Shown here one piece after another: positions 36,547 through 44,963 of a stretch of 64,000 nt of DNA. Each line of letters begins with the position of its first letter. The first letter of the stretch is position 1. The translations under genes and the position numbers were made by a program. Where the stretch lies: contig NZ_JAGIAW010000009.1 in assembly GCF_017744655.1 (NCBI RefSeq), positions 1 through 64,000 of the forward strand, in the 5' to 3' direction. The notes under the pieces are model-generated. The model did no database searches. It was given only the letters and a program-made list of their open reading frames with translations, and was not told the origin of the DNA. Origin of the DNA: Devosia sp. GTDB lineage: Bacteria > Pseudomonadota > Alphaproteobacteria > Rhizobiales > Devosiaceae.

Positions 36547-37757
36547 TTGAGGGCCTCGCGCATGGAAACGGCATTGGCGGGCGGCAAGGAAATGCGCGAT
36601 TCCGGCGCATCGGCGCCGAAGAGCGTGTTGTGAAGATGGCTGAGACCAATGGCCGTCGCGCCGACTAGGGCGGCGTGATCGCCCAGTTCGCTGGCCTCCA
36701 CTTCGACGGGATAGGGGAAACAGGCGGGCAGGACGCCGATCACCCGCGCCACCAGCTCCCGACGACTGCCAATGGAGCCGCCAAGAATGATCTTGTCGGG
36801 ATTGGTGATGGCGGCAATGGCGCCGATGCCGCGTGCCAGCAGCCTTGCGGTTTCCTCGAGCACGGCCACCGCATGCGCCTCATGCGCATTGGCCTTTTCG
36901 AAGATCGCCGGCACGGTGGCATCGATGCCGGCCAGGACGCGATAGCGCGCGACAATGCCATAGGAGGCGGTCAGGCGCTCGAAGGCACCGGCGCGTAGCG
37001 ATTCCGGTTCGAAGGGATCGGCTCCGAACGGCAAGAAACCGAGTTCACCGGCCGCATTGCCGGCGCCACGAACCAATTGGCCATTGACCATCAAGCCGCT
37101 GCCGACACCGGTGCCAAGCGCGATATAGGCAAGGTTATCGAGCCCCTGCCCCACGCCGAGCCAGCTTTCGCCAAGCACAGCGAGATTGACGTCATTTTCG
37201 AGCATGACATCGCAGCCGAGCGCTTTTTCCAGCGCCGAAGCGACATCCATCTTGTCAAAACCGGCAATATTGGGCGCCAGCAGCACGCGGCCGGTCTTGG
37301 CCTGCGGCGCGCCGGGCACGCCGACAACAGCAATGCGCAACTTGTCCATGGCAACGCCACCCTGGGCGGCCACTTCCCGGGTCAACCGGCCGATCTGGGC
37401 AACGATGGCATCTCCGCCTTCCGGGTGGGTCGGCTCCATCATTTCGGCAATGACGCGCGAGGACAGATCGCAAATGGCGACCCGCACCTTGGTGCCACCC
37501 AGATCCACCGCGCCGATATAGGCGGCAGAGGGAATGATCTCGTAGGTGACCGCCGTACGGCCAACATGCCCGCTGGTCCGTCCGGTTTCCTGCACCCAGC
37601 CCTCATCCTCAAGCTGTCGCATCACTTCGGAAATGGTCTGCTTGGAGAGACCGGTCTGCTTGGCGATGGACGCACGCGAAATCGGGCCATTCTGAACGAT
37701 GGCCTCCATCACGGAGCGCAGGGAGAACTGGCGGGAGATGCGAACTGCCTGACTCAA
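36543..37757 (-). CDS. ROK-family transcriptional repressor
   Basis: A 404-residue regulator. The N-terminal winged helix SRASIAKQTGLSKQTISEVMRQLEDEGW lies at about 28-55, followed by a ROK domain with AVDLGGTKVRVAICD (about 83-97). The Cys-rich zinc motif of ROK proteins (CxCGxxGCxE) is absent; the corresponding region reads FGADPFEPESLRAG. It leads the CUT2 operon. A clear 9-bp inverted repeat immediately upstream (37771-37797) is its likely operator. Confidence 0.93.
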   Translation of the reverse strand: MSQAVRISRQFSLRSVMEAIVQNGPISRASIAKQTGLSKQTISEVMRQLEDEGWVQETGRTSGHVGRTAVTYEIIPSAAYIGAVDLGGTKVRVAICDLSSRVIAEMMEPTHPEGGDAIVAQIGRLTREVAAQGGVAMDKLRIAVVGVPGAPQAKTGRVLLAPNIAGFDKMDVASALEKALGCDVMLENDVNLAVLGESWLGVGQGLDNLAYIALGTGVGSGLMVNGQLVRGAGNAAGELGFLPFGADPFEPESLRAGAFERLTASYGIVARYRVLAGIDATVPAIFEKANAHEAHAVAVLEETARLLARGIGAIAAITNPDKIILGGSIGSRRELVARVIGVLPACFPYPVEVEASELGDHAALVGATAIGLSHLHNTLFGADAPESRISLPPANAVSMREALK

Positions 37758-37770
37758 GACAGATACCTTA

Positions 37771-37797
37771 ATTAGTTCGGTGTGGTGACGAACTAAT
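37771..37797. promoter_or_regulatory. Candidate ROK repressor operator
   Basis: ATTAGTTCG and CGAACTAAT form perfect 9-bp arms with a 9-nt spacer, 14 bp upstream of the ROK start. The TTAGTT/AACTAA arms resemble XylR/NagC-type ROK sites. Autoregulation of the six-gene operon is inferred. Confidence 0.65.
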
Positions 37798-37928
37798 CAT
37801 CGAAGCACGCAACGTGTCAAGCGTGAGCGCGAAGGCCAAGGCGGGCGTGGCCCCGGACGATGGATATCCAGAGCCGGAGCTGCGGTTTCAAATTGGCTGG
37901 GCGCAGCGGCGACGTTCGGCGCATGAAT

Positions 37929-39095
37929 CTATACTGCAGCCGCCACGGCCGGACGGCCGGAGCGAACGGCTGCCAGAGCAACGGCGAGCGCCAGCAGCGG
38001 GAAAATCGTGGCAATCAGGGAAACATAGGCCAGACCCGGTCCGTGATCGATGGCCAGACCGCCGGCCCAGGCGCCGATGGCATTGCCGAGATTGAAGGCG
38101 CCGATATTGAAGCTCGACGCCAGGCTCTGCCCCGCGCCCTTGGCATTGGACAGCACCCACATCTGCAGGGGGGCGACGGTCGCAAAGCCGGCGGCGCCAA
38201 GCAGACCTGCAAAAAGCACGGCGGCGATACCGTTGTGGAGCGCCAGCGTGGTCACGCCAAGCACCAGCGCCAAAGCGGCAAGCGTCACAATAATGGCGCG
38301 GGCCAAATGTCCATCGGCCAAGCGGCCACCAAGAAGATTGCCGGCCATCATGCCACCACCGAAGACCAGCAGGATCGGCGAGACTGCGCTATCGGGAAAG
38401 CCGGTGATTTCAGTCAATAGCGGCGCGACATAGGTGAAGACGGCAAAAACGCCGGCATAGCCGAGGACGGTGGTCAGAAGACCAAGCAGCACAGGCCCGC
38501 TGGCAATGACGCGGAGATCCGCGCGCCAGTCGGATGCTTCGGGCTTGCTGCGGTCGGCCGGCACAAGGGCGGCGACGATGGTCAACGCAAGAATGCCGAC
38601 CGCGGTCACAGCCCAGAATGTCATGCGCCAGCCGTAGGTCTGGCCAAGCCAGGTGCCGAGCGGCACACCGAGCACGGTTGCGACGGTGAGCCCTGTGAAC
38701 ATGATGGCGATAGCGGAGGCCTGGCGGTCCTTGGAGACGAGGTCCGTCGCCACCACAGCGCCGACACCAAAGAAGGTGCCATGAGCCAGGGCCGTCAGGA
38801 TGCGGGCGGCCATCAGCCATTCATAGCTTGGCGCCAGCGCGCAGGCGGCATTGCCGACAATGAAAATGGCCATGAGGCCAACAAGAACATGCTTTCGCGG
38901 AAAGCGCGCGCTGAGGGAAGTCAGGATCGGCGCGCCGATGGTGACGCCGAGCGCATAGCCGGAGATGAGCAGGCCGGCGGCGGCGATGGTGACATTGAGT
39001 TCCCGGCTGACATCGAGAAGCAGTCCCATGATGACGAATTCGGTGACGCCGATGCCAAAAGCACCGGCTGTGAGGGCATAAAGTGCCAAGGGCAT
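37929..39095 (-). CDS. MFS transporter (AraJ-like efflux family)
   Basis: A 388-residue transporter with about 12 membrane segments. It begins ALYALTAGAFGIGVTEFVIMGLL, typical of the AraJ/YdhP sugar-efflux and drug-exporter group. The loop motif LSARFPRKHVLVGLM (about 60-74) is the MFS A-motif region. It is divergent from a LysR gene, 102 bp away, which probably regulates it. The substrate cannot be assigned. Confidence 0.9.
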   Translation of the reverse strand: MPLALYALTAGAFGIGVTEFVIMGLLLDVSRELNVTIAAAGLLISGYALGVTIGAPILTSLSARFPRKHVLVGLMAIFIVGNAACALAPSYEWLMAARILTALAHGTFFGVGAVVATDLVSKDRQASAIAIMFTGLTVATVLGVPLGTWLGQTYGWRMTFWAVTAVGILALTIVAALVPADRSKPEASDWRADLRVIASGPVLLGLLTTVLGYAGVFAVFTYVAPLLTEITGFPDSAVSPILLVFGGGMMAGNLLGGRLADGHLARAIIVTLAALALVLGVTTLALHNGIAAVLFAGLLGAAGFATVAPLQMWVLSNAKGAGQSLASSFNIGAFNLGNAIGAWAGGLAIDHGPGLAYVSLIATIFPLLALAVALAAVRSGRPAVAAAV

Positions 39096-39197
39096 GGTGG
39101 GGTCCGTGTTGTTGGATGCGGTTGGCGGTAAGATAGACCGGACTGTTTGGGTGAATTAGACTGCAGGAAAGAACAGCACTTGTGAGTTGAAGTCATC

Positions 39198-40103
39198 ATG
39201 GCGCGGTTGGAGGTTAATCGGTCCGGCGAGATGGAGGTGTTTGTCAGCGTCGTGCAGCTGGGCGGGTTTTCGCCGGCGGCGCGGGCTTTTCGGATGACGC
39301 CTTCGGCGGTGAGCAAGCTGATTGCGCGACTGGAGGAGCGGCTGGGGACGCGGTTGCTCAATCGCTCGACGAGACAATTGCAGCTGACGCCGGAGGGCTC
39401 CGCCTTTTATGAGCGGGCGCGGGATATTCTTGCCGATCTAGAAGAGGCCGAGAAAGCGGCGGGCATGGGGGAGCAGCCGGTGGGACGGGTGCGGATCAAT
39501 ACCAGCGCCTCCTATGCCAATCATGTGCTGGCGCCGATCTTGCCGGAATTCATGCAGCGATTTCCGGGGATTACGCTCGATATTGTGCAGACGGACCTGG
39601 TGGTGGACCTTCTTGCCGAGCGAACAGATGTTGCGGTGCGGGCCGGGCCATTGAAGAGTTCGAGCCTTGTGGCTCGCAAGCTCGGCGAGACAACGCCGAC
39701 CATCGTCGCTTCGCCCGCCTATCTTGAGCGCTGCGGGGAGCCGCGGACGATTGCCGAACTAGAGCGGCACAATCGTCTGGGTTTTGGCTATGCTCGGACG
39801 GTGGATGGCTGGCCGCTGCGCGAGGATGGCCGAAACATCGTGGTGCCGCCGGCCCAGTGGGTGCAGACCAATGATGGCGAGGGCATGCGGCATCTGGCGC
39901 TGGCGGGGGTAGGCTTGGCGCGGCTTTCGAACTTCACGGTGCGCGGCGATATCGCTGCTGGCAGGTTGAAGCGGGTGCTGGCGCATCTCGACAATGGCGA
40001 GATGGAATCGTTCCACGCCGTCTATGTCGGACAGGGCGGTCCCCTGCCCTCACGCATCCGCGCCTTGCTCGATTTTCTGGCTGAACGAGGCCGGATTTCC
40101 TGA
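39198..40103 (+). CDS. LysR-family transcriptional regulator
   Basis: A 301-residue regulator. The N-terminal helix-turn-helix covers about 8-65 (FVSVVQLGGFSPAARAFRMTPSAVSKLIARLEERLGTRLLNR). The effector domain covers about 90-295. It has the CrgA-like ending common in LysR proteins next to dehydrogenases and exporters. It is divergent from the MFS transporter gene and is its likely regulator. Confidence 0.93.
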   Translation: MARLEVNRSGEMEVFVSVVQLGGFSPAARAFRMTPSAVSKLIARLEERLGTRLLNRSTRQLQLTPEGSAFYERARDILADLEEAEKAAGMGEQPVGRVRINTSASYANHVLAPILPEFMQRFPGITLDIVQTDLVVDLLAERTDVAVRAGPLKSSSLVARKLGETTPTIVASPAYLERCGEPRTIAELERHNRLGFGYARTVDGWPLREDGRNIVVPPAQWVQTNDGEGMRHLALAGVGLARLSNFTVRGDIAAGRLKRVLAHLDNGEMESFHAVYVGQGGPLPSRIRALLDFLAERGRIS

Positions 40104-40142
40104 CGACCTCGTTAACGCTGCGGCGAATTGGTTGTGAGGTGG

Positions 40143-40176
40143 TTGACATAACGCTAACGCGTGGTAACGTTCCCAC
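40143..40176 (+). promoter_or_regulatory. LacI-gene promoter with overlapping operator
   Basis: TTGACA at 40143-40148 and TAACGT at 40165-40170 (spacer 16) form a plausible sigma-70 promoter. The near-perfect palindrome GTGGTAACGTTCCCAC at 40161-40176 covers the -10. Its CG centre and length are typical of LacI-family operators. A second, perfect version lies at 41298-41311. Confidence 0.65.
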
Positions 40177-40210
40177 GAAGGTCATGAAATTGACCAAGGA
40201 GGATCTGCCG

Positions 40211-41242
40211 TTGCGCAAGCGCCGGCCTACCATCATCGATGTGGCTGAGCGAGCCGGGGTGTCGAAAAGCACCGCGGCGCGGGCGCTTGCGGGTGCCGAA
40301 AGCATTCTCGATGAGACGCGCGAGCGCGTGCTCGCGGCCGCCAAGGCGGTGGGCTATGAGCGCAATCACCTAGCAGTTGGCATGCGATCCGGGCGTTCTG
40401 GGATGCTTGGTCTCGTCATTCCTGACATTACCAACCCCTTCTGGGCCGACGTGGCGCGTGGTGCGCTCGATCGCGCGGCGGAAGCGGATGTTTCGCTGCT
40501 GGTGTTTTCCTCGGACTGGGACCCGGCCAAGGAAGAGAGCCACTTGCGGGCGCTGCGCCGAGCACGCGTCGATGGGGCCATCGTCAATCCGGTGTCGGAT
40601 GCGCTTGATGATCTCGACAAGTTCGGCCTGCCCTTCGTGCTGATCGGGTCTAGCGCCGAGCGCTTTGCCGATGTGTCGAGCGTGGGTTCGGACATTACCC
40701 AGGCAGTTGAACTGGGGCTCGATCATCTGGTGTCCAAGGGGCATCATGCGCCGACGCTGATCGTCGGGCCGAAATCGCGCCTGGCGCGGACGCGCTTTCT
40801 CAATGCGGTGCAGCGGCACAGCATCAAGCGGGATGTCGATCCGGCGCAACTCATTGTAGAGGATGGCGAATATACGCTTGAAGGTGGGCGTCTCGCCATG
40901 CTGCGGCTGCTCGATCGGCCGCGGCTTGGGCATATCTGCGTGTTTGCTGCCAATGACATGATGGCCATCGGCGCCATGATGGCGGTGCGCGAACGCGGGC
41001 TGCGCTGCCCCGAAGATGTGTCGATCCTTGGGTTCGACGGCATCCCCTCGGGGGCTTTTACCTTTCCGGGTCTCACCACCATTGCCAAGCCGGGCCGAGA
41101 TATCGGCGCGCGGGCGGTGGAGAGCCTGTTTGACGAAATCGAAGGACGGCCGGAACACGGCCGCGTCTATATGCCTTGCCGGCTGATCGATCGGGCCTCG
41201 CTCGCCGATCTGTCGCGCGAACCCCGCAAACTGGTGGGGTAG
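40211..41242 (+). CDS. LacI-family transcriptional repressor of the glycohydrolase/CoA operon
   Basis: A 343-residue regulator. The helix-turn-helix PTIIDVAERAGVSKSTAARALAGAESI begins about residue 5. The sensor domain includes GMLGLVIPDITNPFWADVARGA and DVSILGFDGIPSGAFTFPGLTTIA. I prefer the TTG at 40211, which has an AAGGAGG site 8 bp upstream; the longer in-frame start at 40139 would place codons over the promoter and operator. It is the first gene of a nine-gene operon and probably represses it through the GGAACGTTCC-type sites. Confidence 0.92.
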   Translation: MRKRRPTIIDVAERAGVSKSTAARALAGAESILDETRERVLAAAKAVGYERNHLAVGMRSGRSGMLGLVIPDITNPFWADVARGALDRAAEADVSLLVFSSDWDPAKEESHLRALRRARVDGAIVNPVSDALDDLDKFGLPFVLIGSSAERFADVSSVGSDITQAVELGLDHLVSKGHHAPTLIVGPKSRLARTRFLNAVQRHSIKRDVDPAQLIVEDGEYTLEGGRLAMLRLLDRPRLGHICVFAANDMMAIGAMMAVRERGLRCPEDVSILGFDGIPSGAFTFPGLTTIAKPGRDIGARAVESLFDEIEGRPEHGRVYMPCRLIDRASLADLSREPRKLVG

Positions 41243-41256
41243 GGAGGATCTGACTG

Positions 41257-42261
41257 ATGGCAGAACCAAGTGCTGGTCCGCTTGCCGTATCGAAAAATGG
41301 GAACGTTCCCAAAGCAGAGACGAGCAGCAAGGGACAGGAGTCCGCTAGCAGACTGTTAGCATCGAGCGGCTCATTCGGGGCGCAAGTGCGACAGTGGTGG
41401 CCCTATTACGCCATGATGGCGCCCGGGCTGATCTTCTTCATCATCTGGCACTACGTACCGATCTGGGAAGCCAAGATGGCTTTCGAGCAGGTCCGCATCA
41501 TCCCGCCCAATATCTGGGTGGGGCTGAAGAACTTTCAGGTCCTGTTCTCGTCGCCGATCTTCTATCAGGTGCTCGCCAATACGCTGATCATCTCGGGCAT
41601 GAAGATCCTCTTCGTTTTCCCCGTACCGATCATCGTGGCGCTGCTGCTCAATGAAATCCGCAGCGGCAAGCTGCGCGGCACACTGCAGTCGGCGATCTAT
41701 CTGCCGCACTTCCTCTCCTGGGTCGTGATCTCGGGCGTGTTCATCGCCCTGCTCTCACCTACCGATGGCGCAGTGAACCAGATCCAGACCGCGCTCGGCT
41801 TCCAGCCCGTCAGCTACATGACCAATACCGGCACCATTCGCTGGGTGCTGGTGATCTCGGAAATCTGGCGCTCGGCAGGTTGGGACAGTCTGCTTTACCT
41901 CGCCGCCATCTTCGCCATCGATCCGCAGCTCTATGAAGCCGCCGAAATGGATGGGGCCAATCGCTGGCAGAAAATCTGGCACGTCACCATTCCCGGCATC
42001 GTGCCGACCATCGCGACGCTCTTCATTCTCAACATGGGCATGTTCCTCAGCGCCGACCTCAACCAGGTCATCAACATGCAGAACGACGTCAACGCTTCGA
42101 CCATCGATATCTTGGACACCTATGTCTACCGACTGGGCCTCTCGACGGGCGAATACGCCCTCGCCACCGCCGCCGGCCTCTTCAAGGCCGTCATTGGCAT
42201 GATCCTCGTGGTTACGTCGCATCTCGTCAGCAAGAAGCTGACCGGCAAGGGAGTGTGGTGA
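41257..42261 (+). CDS. ABC importer permease, LplB type
   Basis: A 334-residue CUT1 permease of the LplB/YteP group. Membrane segments begin near residue 48 (WWPYYAMMAPGLIFFIIW). The EAA loop is LYEAAEMDGANRWQKIWHVTIPGIVP near 228-253. The ATG at 41257 has a GGGAGG site. The first 45 residues are an odd hydrophilic extension, and their DNA carries a perfect LacI operator (41298-41311) and a second palindrome (41344-41360). A later start, such as GTG at 41386, is therefore possible. It shares the TGATG junction with the next permease. Confidence 0.9.
   Translation: MAEPSAGPLAVSKNGNVPKAETSSKGQESASRLLASSGSFGAQVRQWWPYYAMMAPGLIFFIIWHYVPIWEAKMAFEQVRIIPPNIWVGLKNFQVLFSSPIFYQVLANTLIISGMKILFVFPVPIIVALLLNEIRSGKLRGTLQSAIYLPHFLSWVVISGVFIALLSPTDGAVNQIQTALGFQPVSYMTNTGTIRWVLVISEIWRSAGWDSLLYLAAIFAIDPQLYEAAEMDGANRWQKIWHVTIPGIVPTIATLFILNMGMFLSADLNQVINMQNDVNASTIDILDTYVYRLGLSTGEYALATAAGLFKAVIGMILVVTSHLVSKKLTGKGVW
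41298..41311. promoter_or_regulatory. Perfect LacI-type operator inside the annotated permease start
   Basis: TGGGAACGTTCCCA is a 14-bp perfect palindrome sharing its core with the promoter site at 40161-40176. It is within the first 20 codons of the permease as called, so it may mark an internal promoter or roadblock site. Confidence 0.65.
41343..41365. repeat. Dispersed palindromic element, copy 1
   Basis: Contains GCTAGCAGACTGTTAGC, an odd 17-bp palindrome with one mismatch. The 23-bp block is repeated with one substitution at 52731-52753 inside an unrelated gene. It lies within the hydrophilic extension of the permease. Confidence 0.6.
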
Positions 42262-43160
42262 TGTCCAATTCCGTGCGCCGCAGCCCGCTCGAGCGGGTCG
42301 AGTATGTGCTCATCGTTTCAACGCTGTTGTTGCTGGTGGTCTTTACCCTGCAGCCGCTGTTGAACCTGCTTGCGCTGTCGTTTACCGATCCGAGCAAGGT
42401 GGCCGGATTTTCGGGGCTTTCCATCATTCCCGATGGGTTCTCGCTCGATGTGTGGACGTTGCTGTTGCAGCACCCCAATGTGCAGCGCGGGCTGTTCAAT
42501 TCGATCTGGATGACGACGACCAGCGTGCTCATCGGCGTGATGGGGACGGCGCTGATGGCCTGGGGCCTGTCGCGGCCCGGCCTGCCGGGACGTCGGCTGA
42601 TCTTTCTGATGGTGCTCGTCACCATCGTTTTCGAGCCGGGCATCATTCCCGATTATTTTCTAATGAAGAGGATGGGGCTCCTTAATTCGCCCTGGTCGGT
42701 GATCCTCTATAAGGCCGTGAGCGCCTGGTATCTGATCATCCTCGTGCGTTTCTTCGAGGAGATTCCGAAGGAACTGCTGGAAGCCGCCGAGCTTGACGGC
42801 GCCAATCCGTTCCAGACCTTTTTCATGGTCGTGCTGCCGCTGGCGAAGCCCGCGCTCGCCACCATTGCGCTGTTCTATTTCGTGCTGCACTGGAACGAGT
42901 TTTTCCGCTCAATGATCTACCTCAACGACCAGACCAAATGGCCGCTGCAGGTGGTGCTCAGGCAGTTCGTGATCGAGGGCGACAAGATCGCCATCGTCGG
43001 GGCGAACAATGCCAACAACAATATCGGGCTGGCGCAGATCAACATCCGCGCGCTGAAGGCCGGGATGATTTTCATCACCATCCTGCCGATCCTGGCGATC
43101 TACCCGCTCATCCTCAAATATTTCACCAAGGGCACCATGTCGGGGGCGCTGAAGGGATGA
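42261..43160 (+). CDS. ABC importer permease, LplC type
   Basis: A 299-residue CUT1 permease, partner of the LplB-type gene. Its ATG at 42261 overlaps the preceding stop by one base. The first membrane segment is about 14-38. The EAA loop is ELLEAAELDGANPFQTFFMVVLPLAKPALA near 170-199. It ends LPILAIYPLILKYFTKGTMSGALKG, the usual C-terminus of this group. Confidence 0.93.
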   Translation: MSNSVRRSPLERVEYVLIVSTLLLLVVFTLQPLLNLLALSFTDPSKVAGFSGLSIIPDGFSLDVWTLLLQHPNVQRGLFNSIWMTTTSVLIGVMGTALMAWGLSRPGLPGRRLIFLMVLVTIVFEPGIIPDYFLMKRMGLLNSPWSVILYKAVSAWYLIILVRFFEEIPKELLEAAELDGANPFQTFFMVVLPLAKPALATIALFYFVLHWNEFFRSMIYLNDQTKWPLQVVLRQFVIEGDKIAIVGANNANNNIGLAQINIRALKAGMIFITILPILAIYPLILKYFTKGTMSGALKG

Positions 43161-43189
43161 GGGTGTTTGCGACATCAGAGCGCGCGGCT

Positions 43190-43237
43190 CCACCCCCTCC
43201 CAGCCTCCCCCATCAAGGGGGAGGTGAAGGGATCGTG
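43190..43237. repeat. GC-rich palindromic intergenic repeat, type A copy 1
   Basis: Contains CCTCCCCCATCAAGGGGGAGG, a near-palindrome flanked by CCACCCCCTCCC. Related copies lie at 44793, 54495 and 54577. It is in the gap between the second permease and the solute-binding protein genes, so it may form an mRNA stem-loop inside the operon. Confidence 0.75.
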
Positions 43238-43313
43238 GATGGGGAGCCACCGAGCCAAAAATCCAAAAATTCCGCGGAAGCGGTGTGACTAAAAACAACG
43301 GAGGAGACTACCA

Positions 43314-44747
43314 ATGACACTGAAGAAACTGTTCCTGGCGACGACGGCTGTTGCCATGCTGGCTGGCATTGCCGCGCCGGCCATGGCCCAGACGACGCTG
43401 CGCCTGGTCAGCAAGGACCTGCTTTCGACCAATCCCGATGACATGAAGGAAGTCGAAGCCATCGAAGCCGCGCTCAAGGCGCAGGGCGTCGATGTCGATA
43501 TCCAGACGGTGGACCTGCCCGGCGGCACTTCGGCCTATGTCGAGGCGCTGGGGATCATGCTGCTGTCGGGCGATATTCCGGACATCATCTATTTCCAGGG
43601 CGGCGACCAGAAGATGGCCGATCAGGGGATTCTGGAAGACCTGACGCCGCATATCGAAGCCTCGGCCAATGTGAAGGCTGCGCTCTGGCCGCACAATGTC
43701 GACCGTCTCGCGAACTATCCGTACCTCCTCTACATCTACCCGCCGCGCGCGCCGCAGCCGGTGATCCGCCAGGACTGGCTGGAAAAGCTCGGCCTCGAAG
43801 CGCCGAAGACTGTCGAGGAATATGAGGCCCTGTTCCAGGCTATTCATGACGCCGATCTCGATGGCGATGGCACGGCCGGCAACACGCTGGGCCTGACCGG
43901 CTTCGGCAACACGGGCGAACTCGACTCCATCTTCAACCAGGCATTTGGCGTGACCGGCACCTGGATGAAAAATGCCGATGGGCAGTGGGTCAATTCGCGC
44001 GTGACCGATGCCGAAAAGGCCAAGATCGAGTTCTATGCGCGGCTCGCCGAGAAGGGTCTCTTCGACAAGGAATATGTCACCAACACGTTCGACGTGAAGG
44101 AAGACAAGTTCTACACCGGCAAGGCCGGCGTGGTGTTTGGCTCCTCGCCTGAAGTCATCGACATCTATGCGGGCAAGATGCGCCAGGCGCATCCAGGCGA
44201 GGACATTTCCCTCACCCTGTTGCCGATCCCCTCGGGCCCGGGCGGCCAGGGTCTGGCAGCGGTCGACGTTGCCAAGGAATCGCGCGGCTGGGCCATTTCC
44301 TCGCTCTCCGAGCATAAGGAAGAGGCGTTCAAGGTGCTCGATTTCATGGCTTCCAAGGAAGGCCAGGATATCGACCGCATGGGCTTTGAGGGCACGCAAT
44401 ATACCAAGGACGCGAGCGGCAAGGTGACGTTCACCGACGCCATCTCGACCTGGTATGCGCGCTTCTTCAACGCTGCCAACTGGACCCCGCCGACCCCGCT
44501 GCTCTCGCCCACCGCGCAGGAAGCACTCGACACGATCAAGGCGAATTTCGTGGCTGACAATGCCTTTGTCTGGCCGGCCGAATTTGCCGCCGATGTCGAT
44601 GCGACCGAGCAGGTCTATCGCTCGTGGGTGGCCAAGTTTGTCACCGGCGAAGCCGGGATCGATCAGTGGGATGCGTTTGTTGCCGAGTACAATGCTGCCG
44701 GCGGCGAGCGCATGGCCGAGCACGCCCGGACTGTGTTGGGCGAGTAA
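43314..44747 (+). CDS. Extracellular solute-binding protein, LplA type
   Basis: A 477-residue binding protein. A Sec signal peptide (about 1-25) ends at APAMAQ. The mature protein begins TTLRLVSKDLL. It contains DADLDGDGTAGN (about 182-193), an EF-hand-like Ca-binding loop commonly seen in LplA/YtcQ-type oligosaccharide-binding proteins. It would serve the LplB/LplC-type permeases just upstream and the ATPase at 48251. The ligand is unknown. Confidence 0.9.
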   Translation: MTLKKLFLATTAVAMLAGIAAPAMAQTTLRLVSKDLLSTNPDDMKEVEAIEAALKAQGVDVDIQTVDLPGGTSAYVEALGIMLLSGDIPDIIYFQGGDQKMADQGILEDLTPHIEASANVKAALWPHNVDRLANYPYLLYIYPPRAPQPVIRQDWLEKLGLEAPKTVEEYEALFQAIHDADLDGDGTAGNTLGLTGFGNTGELDSIFNQAFGVTGTWMKNADGQWVNSRVTDAEKAKIEFYARLAEKGLFDKEYVTNTFDVKEDKFYTGKAGVVFGSSPEVIDIYAGKMRQAHPGEDISLTLLPIPSGPGGQGLAAVDVAKESRGWAISSLSEHKEEAFKVLDFMASKEGQDIDRMGFEGTQYTKDASGKVTFTDAISTWYARFFNAANWTPPTPLLSPTAQEALDTIKANFVADNAFVWPAEFAADVDATEQVYRSWVAKFVTGEAGIDQWDAFVAEYNAAGGERMAEHARTVLGE

Positions 44748-44792
44748 GCGAAAGAATGGGGCCGGCGGGGTGACGTCAGGTCCACAGGACGG

Positions 44793-44892
44793 CACCTCCC
44801 CCTTGATGGGGGAGGTTGGGAGGGGGTGCTGGGAGCCACGGTGTTGTGGCTCACATCCCCCCTCCCTGACCCTCCCCGCGAGGGGGAGGGTG
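44793..44892. repeat. GC-rich palindromic intergenic repeat, type A copy 2 with a second hairpin
   Basis: 44793-44828 is an inverted copy of the 43190 repeat and is identical over 36 bp to 54577-54612. It is followed by a hairpin GAGCCAC/GTGGCTC (44833-44852) and a CCCTCCCCGCGAGGGGGAGGG block ending at 44892. It sits between the solute-binding protein and first glycohydrolase genes. Confidence 0.75.
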
Positions 44893-44963
44893 TCGACTGA
44901 TAGAACGCGGCAAGCGCCGGACCAGTGTTCGGCGGGAACAATGACAAAAAAGTCGGAGTCGAG

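Noticed and set aside
43308..44795. A 495-codon minus-strand frame over the LplA-type binding protein
   Set aside because: Antisense shadow; it extends into repeat sequence and has no family signature.
43190..44892. Possible CRISPR-like repeats
   Set aside because: The repeats are palindromic, irregularly spaced and inverted relative to each other, with no spacer units or cas genes; they are REP-type elements.
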